Shown here piece by piece: positions 37,630 through 49,660 of a stretch of 64,000 nt of DNA. Each line of letters starts with the position of its first letter. Position 1 is the first letter of the stretch. Position numbers and translations under genes: made by a program. The stretch is taken from contig NC_088296.1 in NCBI RefSeq assembly GCF_032854445.1, positions 18,899,485 through 18,963,484 on the forward strand, in the 5' to 3' direction. This DNA is from Liolophura sinensis (Eukaryota > Mollusca > Polyplacophora > Chitonida > Chitonidae). The notes beneath the pieces were generated by a model. It was not told the origin of the DNA and did no database searches. It worked only from the letters and a program-made list of their open reading frames with translations.

Positions 37630-37757
37630 AACGCCAAGTCCAGCTCATGCTTCCGCTCCGGTCGTACATGTGGGCGGAACGGTCTACAGCAACCTGTGGA
37701 TGGTCGTATCAATGAAACATTATTGAGTGCGGCGTAATACACCAACCAAATAAATGT
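37630..37757 (+). mobile_element. SINE family A with internal deletion
   Basis: ccaagtccagctcatgcttc, ccggtcgtacatgtgggcgg, acctgtggatggtcgta, then directly tcaatgaaacattattgagt and gcggcgtaatacaccaacca. The middle body is deleted. Confidence 0.8.
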
Positions 37758-40273
37758 GTTTTAAGAAGGTTCCTTATTAACTCTCCATCGGTGAGGTTCT
37801 AAAAGCACCAAGGCTAGGTTTCAAACTCCTGTGATGGGCAGGACCCAACATTTTAACTGACGATTTCCTGGCGGAAACATAACTGATAGACCCACAGTGC
37901 ATGTACTGCCTAACTTCCTATGTGCGGGGAAGGAATGAATTTAGTTAATCCACGACCTTTTCCCTTGTGTAGGATGACATGATTTCTTGATGGAATGAAG
38001 ACATGACGAGCGCCATATCATGGACTTCGTCCCACTCTCGGCCCACGAGACTCACGTGTAAGGCCGTATGGACAGCCTTGCTCCTGTCTTCAACCAAAAT
38101 AGTGTAGAAATTTTGAGTATTTCGTACTCCATGTATTTAGTATACAACACCTGGAGCCTGTATAAATATTTCGTTACCCCCTCACCCCTCACCCCCACAC
38201 ACCTCCCACACACACATATATCACCACCCCACCTCATTACCCCCTCTAGTTGGATATAGCACGTTTTGGGGAACTTCTAACGGGCTTATTTTTTGTGGTA
38301 AAGAAACTATATTCAAGAAAACTTGACTTTTTGTGTTCGAACATTCCTGAATGTGAGACATTCCAATGAATCCATGTCTTTTGAGTCTGGCTGCGACTTT
38401 AGGTTAACTTTGCTAATTGTTTTCTTAAGGGCGGAAAATTAATTCTGGCACGCCGGTTTCCCGCACACCCATAGACCGGACCGACGTGCTGTGAGTGATC
38501 AGTTCTTATGTACGATGTTTAAACACTAATCAGATAAATGCTATGAATAAATTAACATGGTTATTGGTGGCAACACGCATATGAAAAGGAAAATATAGTG
38601 TGACAAACTTGAGGTTGTTAAACAGGTTAAATTCGTGACTGCTGTCAAATCGACTTGCGTTATTCTGTAATGTTTGTATATTTTTAAGCATATTTTTGTT
38701 TAAAAGGTGTTATTTTTTTGTTCTTTCTCAGTTATGATGTTAGCCTTTGCTCTTTCTTTATTTTCCATCAGTGTGCATTTATGGGACTATGACGGTTCCT
38801 TTTTGGGGGTTTTTCACTCGATTTGACATTTTATCGACATCATTTTACACTACAAAAATAAATAAACTTAAATTTAACAGAAAGTATGTTGTCTGAATTA
38901 TAAAATATATAAAATAAAATGTATTCTGCCATTGCAGCGGATAATTCTGTTCAATTTAACACATATTCTATTAATTCAACATACATATCCTATTACACTG
39001 AAAAGAAATTACGTTGATAGAATATGACAGAATATTATGTTATAACAACAAAATACATTTCTGATAAAGTTAACAGATTAATTTTTTGAGTGCGCCGAAC
39101 CCCTGCGGTTTCCTCGTTTTCTGCCACACGTATAACTAACGGCCATCTTTTGAGTGAATGCAGCGATAGAAATAACTGATACAAGAAATAAGAATATTGT
39201 ACATCGTATTAACCGTGAAAACACAGCAATTCCACGTATACAGTCGTTTTGCAGGAGCTACAGGTGGATCTGCTTGGGGAACTTTTCGAAAACTGCATTT
39301 GAGCATTGGACAAGCTGTTTCCATACATTTCTCTGATTGAACGACGAGAGACATTTGTTCATATATCGATTGTCTCCGTTATCAGCTGTCCCATTATCAG
39401 TGACAACCTGTTTATCTAAGTAAAGATACTGCAGGTAAATAATCATGTCTTAGAGTATCCTCTACTTTCCTATAGCACTGACAATTTTTATCATCATATA
39501 TGATTTATATGGTTCATATGTAGTAAATCTCTACAAATATGCCACGTTCTATACCCAGGCACAAAATCATGTCTCTACTTCACACACATAGCAGACAGAA
39601 GTACCCATAAACAAAACTAGGTATATCATATATGCCAGATCACAGAGAACTGTAGCGTAGGCGTATGACCGATGACATATGGTTGGAGGGCATATGTTAA
39701 CCTTATATAAAAGGTTCAAAACGTTATGCGTAATTAAAGCTACTTTCAAATACGTCTTGTATCCAAATAGCAATTAGTTGTTTCGGTAAACATTTATGAC
39801 TGTACCAAATATCTTTTCAAAATTTTGACGCTTCAAATATAGCTTTTCTTTGTTCTTTAGCCAATATAAATATTTGGCCCGTCAAGGGTCTGGTGAAATC
39901 AATCTCGATACCGCTCTTCGCTCTCCTAAGACCCTGTCCTTTGAACTTGATCATGAGTTAAAGCAACTTGTGAGTGTTTTATAGTTCTAGGCTACAAAAA
40001 CGTCCTTAGGTTAAGTCCTCGACGTATTGCGGCCCGACGCTGCCTGTTGGCGGGGAATCCCCGTATTTGTCATCTTGTGTTCGAACTCTCTTAAAACTTC
40101 ACTGTGACGATCACGAGGAGTGACTGCACTTATAACAGTTACATGTATCTGACCAGTTTTATTAAGTGCTAATGTTTCTACACTTTTCAAGGGTGTACAT
40201 ATTTCTACTCCATTAAAAGTGAAAAAAAAATTTAACTGTGTTTCAAGTGTTTGTTTACAATGTTGATTAACCA
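37758..40273. other. Intergenic stretch with no recognised gene
   Basis: A pyrimidine/CA-rich low-complexity patch lies at 38176-38250. Minus-strand ORFs at 39136-39354 and 40011-40274 are short, without domains I recognise. Confidence 0.45.
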
Positions 40274-40285
40274 ACTTTTAATGGA

Positions 40286-40454
40286 TTTATTTATTTGATT
40301 TATTTGATTGGCATTTTACGCCGTACTCAAGAATATTTCACTTATACGACGGCGACCAGCATTATGGTGGGTGGAAACCGGGCACAGCCCGGGGGAAACC
40401 CACGACCGTCCGCAGGTTGTTGGCAGACCTTCCCACGTACGACCGGAGAGGAAG
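40286..40454 (-). mobile_element. SINE family A, 5'-truncated, perfect 12-bp TSD
   Basis: On the plus strand: tttatttgattggcatttta, cgccgtactcaagaatattt … cgtacgaccggagaggaag. It stops inside the element's body, so the 5' end is truncated. The flanks acttttaatgga at 40274-40285 and 40455-40466 are identical, showing that truncation happened at insertion. Confidence 0.95.
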
Positions 40455-40869
40455 ACTTTTAATGGAGATGGAATGTGAAAACTTTGACACTCTTATAAAA
40501 GTGTCCTGATAATTCTTATAAATTCAGTCCCTCCTCGCACATGATCTTTACAATGTTAACTTTAACATTTTAGCTTTAAGAGTAAAAGGTCATCATACGT
40601 AACGCCACCTTTGCTTCACACTAAAGACACTCACTGACGACTGGCATCATAGGTTCAAATCCAGCATTCGCTGATTTAGCAGCAACTTAAAGACAGGTAA
40701 TCGTATCTACCAGCCGTCAACAAACATGAGGGTTTCGGATCAATAGTCACAAGTTCAGTTCCCAAACAGACGTTTAACACGTGCCAACAAAACAACTAAG
40801 AAAGTATATGAAGTATACGAGAATGGTAATGGAATGGTTTAAGGGAGTTGTTTTTCTTTACCCATAAAT

Positions 40870-41120
40870 ATGCGCGACGACCTCAGCAGAAGTGGAATGC
40901 TATTAATGTGACTGCGTGTTAAATGCCATGACAACACAGCATTTTGAGTATTTCTAGACCAGTGACGTCTAATATATTGCTATTAAATTCATAATTCTGC
41001 CTAAGCCATGGTGCTAGGAGGCGTGTAGATTGCTACTATTTATGCATTTACTTGAACAGTTAAAATAAAACCCTGACTGAGACAAATTGATAAGAGGTGG
41101 TGTTTCACCGGTTACCTGTG
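40870..41120 (-). repeat. Dispersed repeat R4, copy 1
   Basis: Read on the minus strand it contains cctcttatcaatttgtctca, gtcagggttttattttaact, gcctcctagcaccatggctt and agacgtcactggtctagaaa. Three other copies lie at 46375, 53225 and 62560. Confidence 0.75.
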
Positions 41121-41359
41121 ACAAATTGTCGGCTATCCCGTTGTCGTCGATGCTCTGGTTTTACTCTCTGTGCTGTGCGTCTTTAATTATATTGATTGCG
41201 ATGTATATAAAAAAAAATTGATCAAATAGGAAAATATAAATGTATTATAAATATAGGAGAAATGTCAGGTATACCTGGCGAACAGTGTTGACTTCCAGAG
41301 GGCTTTATCTAGTGAAGAAGAAAATCGGTTAAGAAATTCAAGTTATGTTGTTTGGAGGT

Positions 41360-41472
41360 TTGTTTCACTTATAAAAAGACGGTCAGCATTATGGCGGGAG
41401 AAGGGCAGACAGAACCCTGGAAAACCCAGGAGTACGCAGACAAAACGTCTCACGCACGACTAGAGAGGAAGA
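41360..41472 (-). mobile_element. SINE family A, diverged fragment
   Basis: On the plus strand: tttcacttataaaaagacgg, tcagcattatggcgggag, cacgcacgactagagaggaa. Family A order retained, many changes. Confidence 0.65.
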
Positions 41473-41845
41473 TAAAGAAATAAGAAGTAAAACAGATTTA
41501 ACGTCCATTTTATCAACAAACAGCAAACATATGCTCAGATTCAGCAAGAATGCGGATACATTTTTTTTCAAAAAATCATTTCAATTTGTTTCCATGGAAA
41601 CAGAAATCTTTACATAGCCATGCTAATTGGCAGGTCCTTTTTGCTTTCCACTTTTCCCTGACATAAAACCTATGCATAAGCAATGTGGAGCGAATCTTTT
41701 GATTGGACCATACTAACCCTTAACATAACTCGTGATCTCGTGAGTGTATTATAAATCGACTTTGTAATTCAAGCAAATCAACAATCAGAAGTATGTGAAT
41801 TTGGCAACACATGAAATAGAGCAAATCTCGCGTGATTTATATTAA

Positions 41846-41998
41846 TTAGTTTATTTGATTGGGGTTTTACGATGTGCATATGGATATTTCACTTGTACGA
41901 CGGCGGCTGGCAATACGGTGGGAGGAAACCGGACTCTGGCCTGGAGAACCCCACGACCATCCGCAGGTTGACGCTGGACCTTCCCACGTCCAGGAGAT
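41846..41998 (-). mobile_element. SINE family A, 5'-truncated
   Basis: On the plus strand: tagtttatttgattggggtt, atttcacttgtacgacggcg, accatccgcaggttg, ccttcccacgtcc. The head is missing. Confidence 0.85.
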
Positions 41999-42289
41999 TT
42001 TGTAAACAGGACGGTGGGGTAAACATTTAAAGTCACCTTGTAATCTAAAAACGTTTCAAGGGCATAGCCTTTATATGATTTTACCGACACGGAGGGTACA
42101 GATGGAATACGTACCAATGAGAAAGCAACAAGATATTGGTCGATGCCTGACCGTGTAGACATACCCGAAAGACGTGACGTGCAGTCTGCCAACTGGAGAG
42201 ACCACTATTCTGAATGACGCTAGTATCTATGCCATCGATAAATAGTGCAAAACATTAAGTTGTAACAGTGTAGTACCAGTGCTGTGACG

Positions 42290-42368
42290 ATGGCAGGGTT
42301 AAGGGCTAAGAACGTGTTACTCTTCGTTGTGGTGTTTTCTGTGATTTTATGTAGCACATGGGTATCAG
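42290..42368 (+). CDS. Possible first coding exon (signal peptide) of an unidentified secreted protein
   Basis: The ATG at 42290 opens MAGLRAKNVLLFVVVFSVIL followed by CSTWVSG: a basic start, a hydrophobic core and small residues suited to signal-peptide cleavage. A strong donor (cag|gtaagacc at 42369) then follows in phase 1. A TATA-like gataaata lies at about 42235. No downstream exon could be joined with confidence, so the product is unknown. A chance ORF cannot be excluded, but the signal peptide plus consensus donor is more than expected at random. Confidence 0.45.
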
Positions 42369-42543
42369 GTAAGACCATTTCACACACTGTGATTAAATCA
42401 AATAATTTAACTGTTCGAAGAAAAAAACTGCATCATTTTACAGTTTGCCAATTGACTGGTGAACGTATTCACGATATGGTGTACAACATCAGATGGAATG
42501 AATTAACTAATACCAGTATCTACTCATCATCCTAGAAACACTG

Positions 42544-42545
<2 letters not shown>

Positions 42546-42611
<66 letters not shown>
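42546..42611. repeat. (TA)n microsatellite
   Basis: Uninterrupted TA dinucleotides for about 66 bases. Confidence 0.95.
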
Positions 42612-42613
<2 letters not shown>

Positions 42614-45379
42614 GGTTGGATCTATTTTACATGGATTCTCAGTTAAATTCTGGAGCTATTGGCTAATGGGACTCGTTTTAATTACAGTATGCTACAGCAT
42701 AAGGTCGTTTCTAGGGAATTTAAAAACACTGCCTTTCTTTGGTGGCGTCACATCCTGCTACAGGAATACATTTTCTCTCCCTTGCTTAAGGTATCAGACT
42801 GATATTACTCTAAGGTCGTTTGACAAGCGTCTCCGTCGTATAAGTAAAACACTCTTGACTAAGACATAAAACAGCAATTAAATCAATTTGAAAAGAAGAC
42901 ACGACCACTTCCGGGTTTACATTACGTCACACACGGCGGTTTTTATATTTGGCATATTACAATCATATTTATTCCCCACATCAAAGAGACAGTTTAAAAA
43001 CAGTTCTGTCCCGTTAAAATGTCTCAACTGGACCTATTTTCTCGCTTTTTCATTGGTAAATAAAAATCAGATTGGCATGTATGCGACATTTCTTTGTAGC
43101 ATATCTGCTCGAGCTAGTCTTGGAATTACCAAATCAATATTGTCTATTATAACAGGCTATGCCAATGGTTTTGGGAAAATCGGTAATTAAATTCTAATTT
43201 GATAACTGAATCCAATATGAGCTCAAACAATTAGCACTAGCTAAATTTGTTTAAACCCATTCGATTATGGTCAAAAATGCATATTACGTAATCAAACATG
43301 GTCGCCAAGCGGAGAGATCTACATTACACTGGTTAGCTGCCATGTTTTATACATACATATCTACCATATACATGTACGTGTGAAATTTCTAGCCTCAGTG
43401 GTGTACATTCTGGGAACAGTGAACAGCCATAGAAAAAAACATCACCCATACAACATGGCTCAGAAATTATTCTAGAAACCCTAGAAGTGAAAGTTGAGAA
43501 ATGTTCTTTTATGCATTGACAGAGAAAGATAAAACTTATACCCATTCATGAACATTTTTGATTGCTTTGTTTGATTTACTTACCTATGCACCACAGTATC
43601 AGTGATCGAGAAGTTTTCTTTATTTCCGAGTAGCACAATGCCGGGCAAACACAAGTCCCGCGGCAAGACGCCTCATGTCCACAAATCAGCCATGTTTCAT
43701 GCTTAACAGGAAAATTCCCATCTAGACAAACAATACACAAACATAGTGTATATATATCCAGCATATCTTGGGAGAATTTCCTTCAGTGCCCATATCATAA
43801 CGCAGAGCATACTTAGAGAAATAACACATGGATATCTTTGTAACTTCCTTCAAAGTTTTATTTTTTTTTATTTATATATTGCCTAACGCTATTGTCTGTA
43901 ATTGTCCACATAGCCGTTGGTTTTATGAGTGATAGAAACTTGTCTTCAAAGAAAGTTAGACTTTGCAAACGCCCACTCCAGCGACGATAAAGGCTTATTT
44001 TCAACAATTCGCCATTTACATTGCGAGCGGGGAAAAGTACAAATTCGAAGAAATCCCTTTCCAAGAAATGACATAACAAATAATCATTACTTTTGCCAGT
44101 TTTATGTGATTTATGTGAACTGATATTGAGACCATGTCTTAAATACTTACACACAAATATTTGAATCCCACAGACACCGTACGTGAGGTTAGACAAACAA
44201 TGTTGATTGATAGCAATTTATATTGGAAACAAACAATCTCGCATACACGTGTTTCGAGTGGCATATTTCTTATTTACGTTAAGCAGAGTAGATTTTCTTT
44301 CAAATGTTCAGATTCGATATGGAGCAAGACCTTTGTTTTCTTTGACATGTTGCCAATCTCTGCGACAGGTTTTTTGTTGTTGGGTACATACCAAAATGAA
44401 AAAAGTGGCTTCTCGGTTTCGTTCCTAGGCACTGTTTACACATACCTGGACATGTATAAGGACCCAAATGGCATGCGCAAATCGACAGTTTATATCACTT
44501 TCTTTAGAGCTTCGACTGTACCTTTTTCATACAAGCCCAGTATTTTTTGCCTGGTTTTCTGTTTCATTTTCGATCTACATATACTGTTAATCTCGCTTAT
44601 CCAATGGATAAAACAGACGTGTACGTAAGCTCTGGCATTTTTTGTCTACATATGGAATTATTATTGTGTGTGTGGAATGGGCATTGGCACAGCGATTTAA
44701 GCGCTTCTCGGATGCTTGCTCGGATATACATAAACTGTAGGATCAGTTCTGGTCATACCAATCTTAACTGTATCAATCAGAAAAATGCTTGTACTGAAAT
44801 ATTCACGTCTATAATTCCATGAGCTGCCAAAGCTAACATTTGTCTCCATATGTAAAAATGTAATCTTTATAATGAGATATGCTTTGACATATTATGGCAA
44901 GCTTAAAATCCATGTTTCTGTCCTAGTCCTTAAGGCGGTCACCATAGTACGATGAAAAAAATATATTTCAAAACGAAAACAAAAACAAATGTGATAGGTT
45001 ATACAAGGCTGTCATGGATATAACTTAGCCTCACTCGATTGACAGAAAACAGGAGAAGAGGATTAAAATAGAACTGGAAAAAGAAGTGGCTTAAGAGGTG
45101 TGTCAACAGATGTCACCCACAGCTACAGACAGTCAGTTTCCCTTCTTGTGGTGCATAGTTTCTTGGGTGGATTCCCCGTCTTACCATATCAGTCCTTTCA
45201 TCAGATAGGGACGGAGATTTTCCATACAGTGCAACGTATTGGTACATGTAACAACGTCATTTCTGAATTAAAATTCTCACGAAATGTGACAGCGACTATA
45301 CCAGGCTAGATACATACATCCCATATACGCGGAACATACAACATTTCTGTCTATTTTTAGTAACTGGATCAAAAGCACA
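42612..45379. other. Stretch with no recognised gene
   Basis: ORFs up to 155 codons (44161-44628, plus) have no domain or codon pattern I recognise. A Cys-rich 62-codon minus ORF at 43576-43764 is noted but unsupported. Around 42808-42885 there is a weak SINE family A tail-like sequence (cgtctccgtcgtataagtaa). Confidence 0.4.
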
Positions 45380-45628
45380 GGGGTGCCTCCATGGCTAAGT
45401 TGATTATCGCGCTATAGTCCAGAAGTCTCTCACCAATGAGGTCGCTATGAGTTTAAGTCCAGCTCATGATGACTTCAGCTCCGGTCGTAGGCCCCCCCCT
45501 ACGTCTCCAGCAACCTGCGGATGGTCGTAAGTTTGAGCCCGATTTCCTCCCATCACAATGCTGGCCGCCGTCGTATAAGTGAAATATTCTTGTGTACGGC
45601 GTAATACACCAAATAAATAAACAAAAAA
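45380..45628 (+). mobile_element. SINE family A, near full length
   Basis: Head ggtgcctccatggctaagtt, then tctctcaccaatgaggtcgc, agcaacctgcggatggtcgt, tggccgccgtcgtataagtg and tail gtacggcgtaatacacca. A C-run (ccccccc, about 45490) interrupts the body. Confidence 0.85.
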
Positions 45629-45861
45629 TACGTACCTGTTTGAAAGAATACTGCTAGGACACATAAAACAAGTAGCTCACTACAGCCTCCTGACACGGCA
45701 TGGGGCACCATTGTACTTCATGAGAAGAGAAACGCTAATGAGAATGATATACGTGTAAGTGTGGACGCGTCTAACCATCAACGCTAAATCTCAACGCCGC
45801 ATAAAGAGGCTGTGTGTACCCTGAATGACACATAGTAAAAGCTCTCTGACACATACATACA

Positions 45862-45864
<3 letters not shown>

Positions 45865-45945
<81 letters not shown>
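45865..45945. repeat. (TA)n microsatellite
   Basis: About 80 bases of TA dinucleotides. The minus-strand ORF with alternating Tyr-Ile is an artefact of it. Confidence 0.95.
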
Positions 45946-45946
<1 letters not shown>

Positions 45947-47049
45947 TCAGCGCTCTGGGTGACTCTCAATATGTTGTTTTTGTTGCTGAGTGATCTGTCG
46001 AGTGGGTCAGGCTCACATGTTGATTACTTGTCACTCTATTTTTTTTTTACTTACCTTTTTTATTTAAAGTAAAAGGAAGCCAAAATATGATGTAATGTTC
46101 ATCATACAGACCGCAGAACTTTTTTCATAGAATTTGTTTAAGAGTGTTGAAAGGCATTCAGATTTTTGAATTCTACTGACTTTCTCCAGGTACGATGAAA
46201 AAATAAATGTCTGCAGAACAATTCTTTTCAATAGACTAAGTGTACTTTACTCAACAGATATAAACCCGGATGTTCATAAATATGTTGCTACTGGCAAGGA
46301 GTGCAGACAGTAACAGAGATAGCGTGCTTAACATGGAGGGTGTGTTTATTTGAGTAAAATCCAGAGCAGCGACGACAGTGTCCTCATTGCCAAATGGTCA
46401 AATATAACCAGAGAAATCCGACTTCTTGTCAATTTACCTCAGTCTGGGTTTTATTCTAACTTCATTCTTAAAAAGTAGCAACTTAGGCGACTCCTAGCGC
46501 CATGGCTTAAGATGTCCACTGAAGTTAATTGCAATTTATAAGACGTCACTATTCTAGAAGGCCAAGAACACATAGCTATATTAATTTTTATATATATTTA
46601 CTATTGACTAATTTTTTGTTCAACTGACCTGTTCTCTTATCCCTCTTGCTCTCCCAGGATTGTTGATGATTCTTATGTCCCATCAAACACAAGGAGAATT
46701 AACAGTACAATTGCGGCACTATTCAGCTCCAAATACTTTATGCCGATTTAGATAGAGGTAAATGGAAAAACAACAATGATCATTTCTAAAAAAATGCTAT
46801 CAATTTATTTTTTAATATCGTCAGAGATACAGCTTTGAGGAAAAACCTTTATAGATATACAGTTTAAGTGAATGACATGCAAATTATTCCAGTATATATG
46901 CATGAGCCTAAATGATCATCTTCGTAAAAGTTCATGAATTTCCTTAAAATCAGCTTAAACAGTGTGTTTTCACGAAAAAGAAAATAGTGGATAGCATGGA
47001 AATGATTTAAGTATAAGCCTGCAAAAACTGGAGAAACATTTTACCATAT
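45946..47049. other. Intergenic stretch containing dispersed repeat R4 copy 2
   Basis: R4 copy 2 spans about 46375-46565 on the plus strand (gacttcttgtcaatttacct, cagtctgggttttattctaa, ctcctagcgccatggcttaa). Nothing else recognised. Confidence 0.6.
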
Positions 47050-48040
47050 TCGATGTGGTTTCTCCTCATAGTTGTACCACGAACAATATGCCACAAAGAG
47101 GTTTCCCTTGTGAACAAACCAAGAAAAGTATGCCACATTCAGCGACGTTTCTTCTGTGACGATACCATGAACAATATCCCTCGTTACCAGACACAAAATC
47201 CGTCATTCTGGCAGGTTTTCGTGTGGGGTTACCAGACACAAAATCCGTCATTCTGGCAGGTTTAAGTGAGGGGAATTCTGTAATTCTGGGAGGATATTGT
47301 GAGGGGATAGCAGGAGCAATATGTCTCATTCTGGGAGATTTCCGTGAGGGAATGCCAATAACAATACGCGACATTCTGGCAGGTTTCCGTGAGTGGATAC
47401 TACGGAAAATATGCGTCATTCTAGTTGCTTTCCGTGAGGGGAAAACACGCACACTATGCGTCAATCTCGAAGGTTTCCATGAGGGGATACTACAAACAAT
47501 ATGCCTCAGTCTGGCAGGTTCCCGTGAGGTGATAACACGCATAATATGCGTCATTCTGGCTGGTTTCCGTGAGAGCATACCAGGAACAATATGCGTTATT
47601 CTGGCAGATTTCCGTGAAGGGTTACCACAAACAATATGCCTCATTTTGGCAGGTTCCCGTGAGGTGATAACATGCATAATATGGGTCATTCTGGCTGCTT
47701 TCCTTGACGGGATACCACAAACAATATGCGTCATTCTGGCTGCTTTCCTTGACGGGATACCACAAACAATATGCGTCATTCTGCCTGGTTTCCTTGACGG
47801 GATACCACAAACAATATGTGTCATTCTGGCTGGTTTCCGTGAGGTGATAACGCGCACAATATTCATCACCAGGAACACTCTGCCTCATTCTGGCAGATTT
47901 CCGTGAGGAGATACTAGGAACAATATGCGTCATTTTGACAGGTTTCCATGAGGTGATAACACGAACAATATGCGCGAATCTGACTGGTTTCCGCGATGGA
48001 ACACAATGAACAATATGTCATTTTGACAGGTTTCTAGGAA
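47050..48040 (+). repeat. 45-bp minisatellite, about 22 units
   Basis: Unit: ggtttccgtgaggggatacc / acaaacaatatgcgtcattc / tggca. A period of 45 keeps frames open on both strands, giving a 270-codon minus ORF (47066-47878, 15-residue period RKPARMTHIVCGIPS) and a 227-codon plus ORF (47223-47906). No start context, splice site or domain supports either as a gene. Confidence 0.92.
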
Positions 48041-48262
48041 CAAGATGGGTAAGGTCATTGTAAAAAAATCTTTGTTCTAAACGTGATTTGCATTTAAAAA
48101 CAGAAAATAGACGTTTGCCAAAGCTTACCCTTTGAAGGGGTTGGATCAGGTGTCGCAGCATCTGTAAGCGAGACAAACATGACGCTTAAGAAGATATTTA
48201 GAACTATACTCAGGTTCTGAGTAAAACTTTTCCTGTGTTAGAGTCCTTGATGGCAATATTTT

Positions 48263-48545
48263 CCCAATAAACATGAATGTACTGGTCCAATTCCGGGACT
48301 TAACCGGTTTGTTACGGCAGTACCGGCAGTTGGAGAGTTTAACAAGGCCAGTGCTGAACCATTTCCGGCTTGCCGCTATTTTGCCAGTGTTATGATCGCC
48401 ATATCTGGCCCAGCGCTGGCCCAGTTTAGTTTTACCGATATTCAAAGCATGTACTGACCCACCCTCGGGCCATTATTGGCTGGCCATTATTGAGCCATTA
48501 AATATCGCCGTAACTTGCCCGTTGCTGACCCAATGAAGCTTTGCC
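48263..48545. repeat. Left subterminal repeat region of the EnSpm-like element
   Basis: Motif instances: actggtccaatt (48281), ggccagtgctgaacc (about 48347), ctggcccagcgctggcccag (about 48405), actgacccacc (48453), gggccattattggctggcca (about 48467) and gctgacccaatg (about 48524). Irregular spacing, both orientations. Confidence 0.7.
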
Positions 48546-49660
48546 GTTATGGAGACTTTAAAAAATCCCGTCAAGTCCCACGAAGCGCAAAATTTTCTTT
48601 AGATAAGTTTGCACAGGCCTGGGTCCAAAGAAATAAAAAGAATAATATTGAGTTGTGTTTTGTTTTTTGTTTGTTTGTTTGTTTTGATTTTTTGTGTGTG
48701 TGTGTTTTTTTTCTGCTTTTTTTTTGTTTGTTTGTTTTTTTTAGGGGGGGGGGCTATTTATTTTTTATCAGCATACAGTGGCAGATTATTACAACTGATT
48801 TAAACTTGAGATATTTCAACATAACCAAATGTGAGTTTCTGTTTACATGGAACGTGAAAATAACTGTTTTCTGGAGCTAAAGCTGCATGTAGATATTATA
48901 AAAATATGACATATTTTGTTTTCGCACAACTCGAAACATTGGTCGGGGATTTCCGTGCCTTGTTGCACCTGACCGGAGTTGAGCGAAAACCTCCGAGCGA
49001 TGTTCCGATTTGACTCGCTCGTAAGCGCTCGGAAAAACGTTCGGAGTTTCCGTACCTTGACCGGAGTTAAGCGAAATCTCCGAAAGATGTAGGCTGACGA
49101 GTACTGTTGGGTTAACGAGCACAAAAGTACGAGACCTAAAATGTACGAGACGTTCTGTTCCGGCGCGCTCACCGGCGTGATACCGGGCCAATGCCGGACC
49201 GGAGGATAGCCATTCCTTAACGAACATTCTGTAACAGTGAATTCTGGGATCTGGCGCCAAGAAAGCTGTCGGCTGCTACCTAGAGCTACGGTAAGATTGT
49301 CTCGAACTTTTATCACGAAAACGTAAAAACTACAGACTGTTACAAAAACATAATGAGTGACGGCAATTCAGTACATTTCACTTTCACTTTCCATTTTCAA
49401 TTTCTAGATTATAGATACATACGAGTAGGCCAAACGAAGGCCCTGTCTACCTATATTATCAGTTTGGTACGGACAAGGATAAATTTACATGGGGACATTG
49501 TCAATCATTGGGAAGCACTGAAATTGTAAAGGCTAAAGCAGACATGCTGCATTCTTTACTTCGTTTTTGATGCCATGCTTATTTATTGACACAGATTGCA
49601 ATCAGTGAATCACTAAAATAGTGAGTACATGTGACTTATTAAACAAAGTCAGTTGACAAT

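Noticed and set aside
43576-43764. Cys-rich 62-codon minus-strand ORF (CGHEASCRGTCVCPALC)
   Set aside because: Suggestive spacing, but no acceptor/donor pair or family match that I can defend.
44161-44628. 155-codon plus-strand ORF
   Set aside because: No recognised domain, start context or splice sites. The minus strand also shows short open pieces; no coherent gene could be built.
45784-45969. ORF with alternating Tyr-Ile
   Set aside because: Translation of a (TA)n microsatellite.
47066-47906. 270- and 227-codon ORFs on opposite strands
   Set aside because: Both come from the 45-bp minisatellite; open on both strands at once, no domain.
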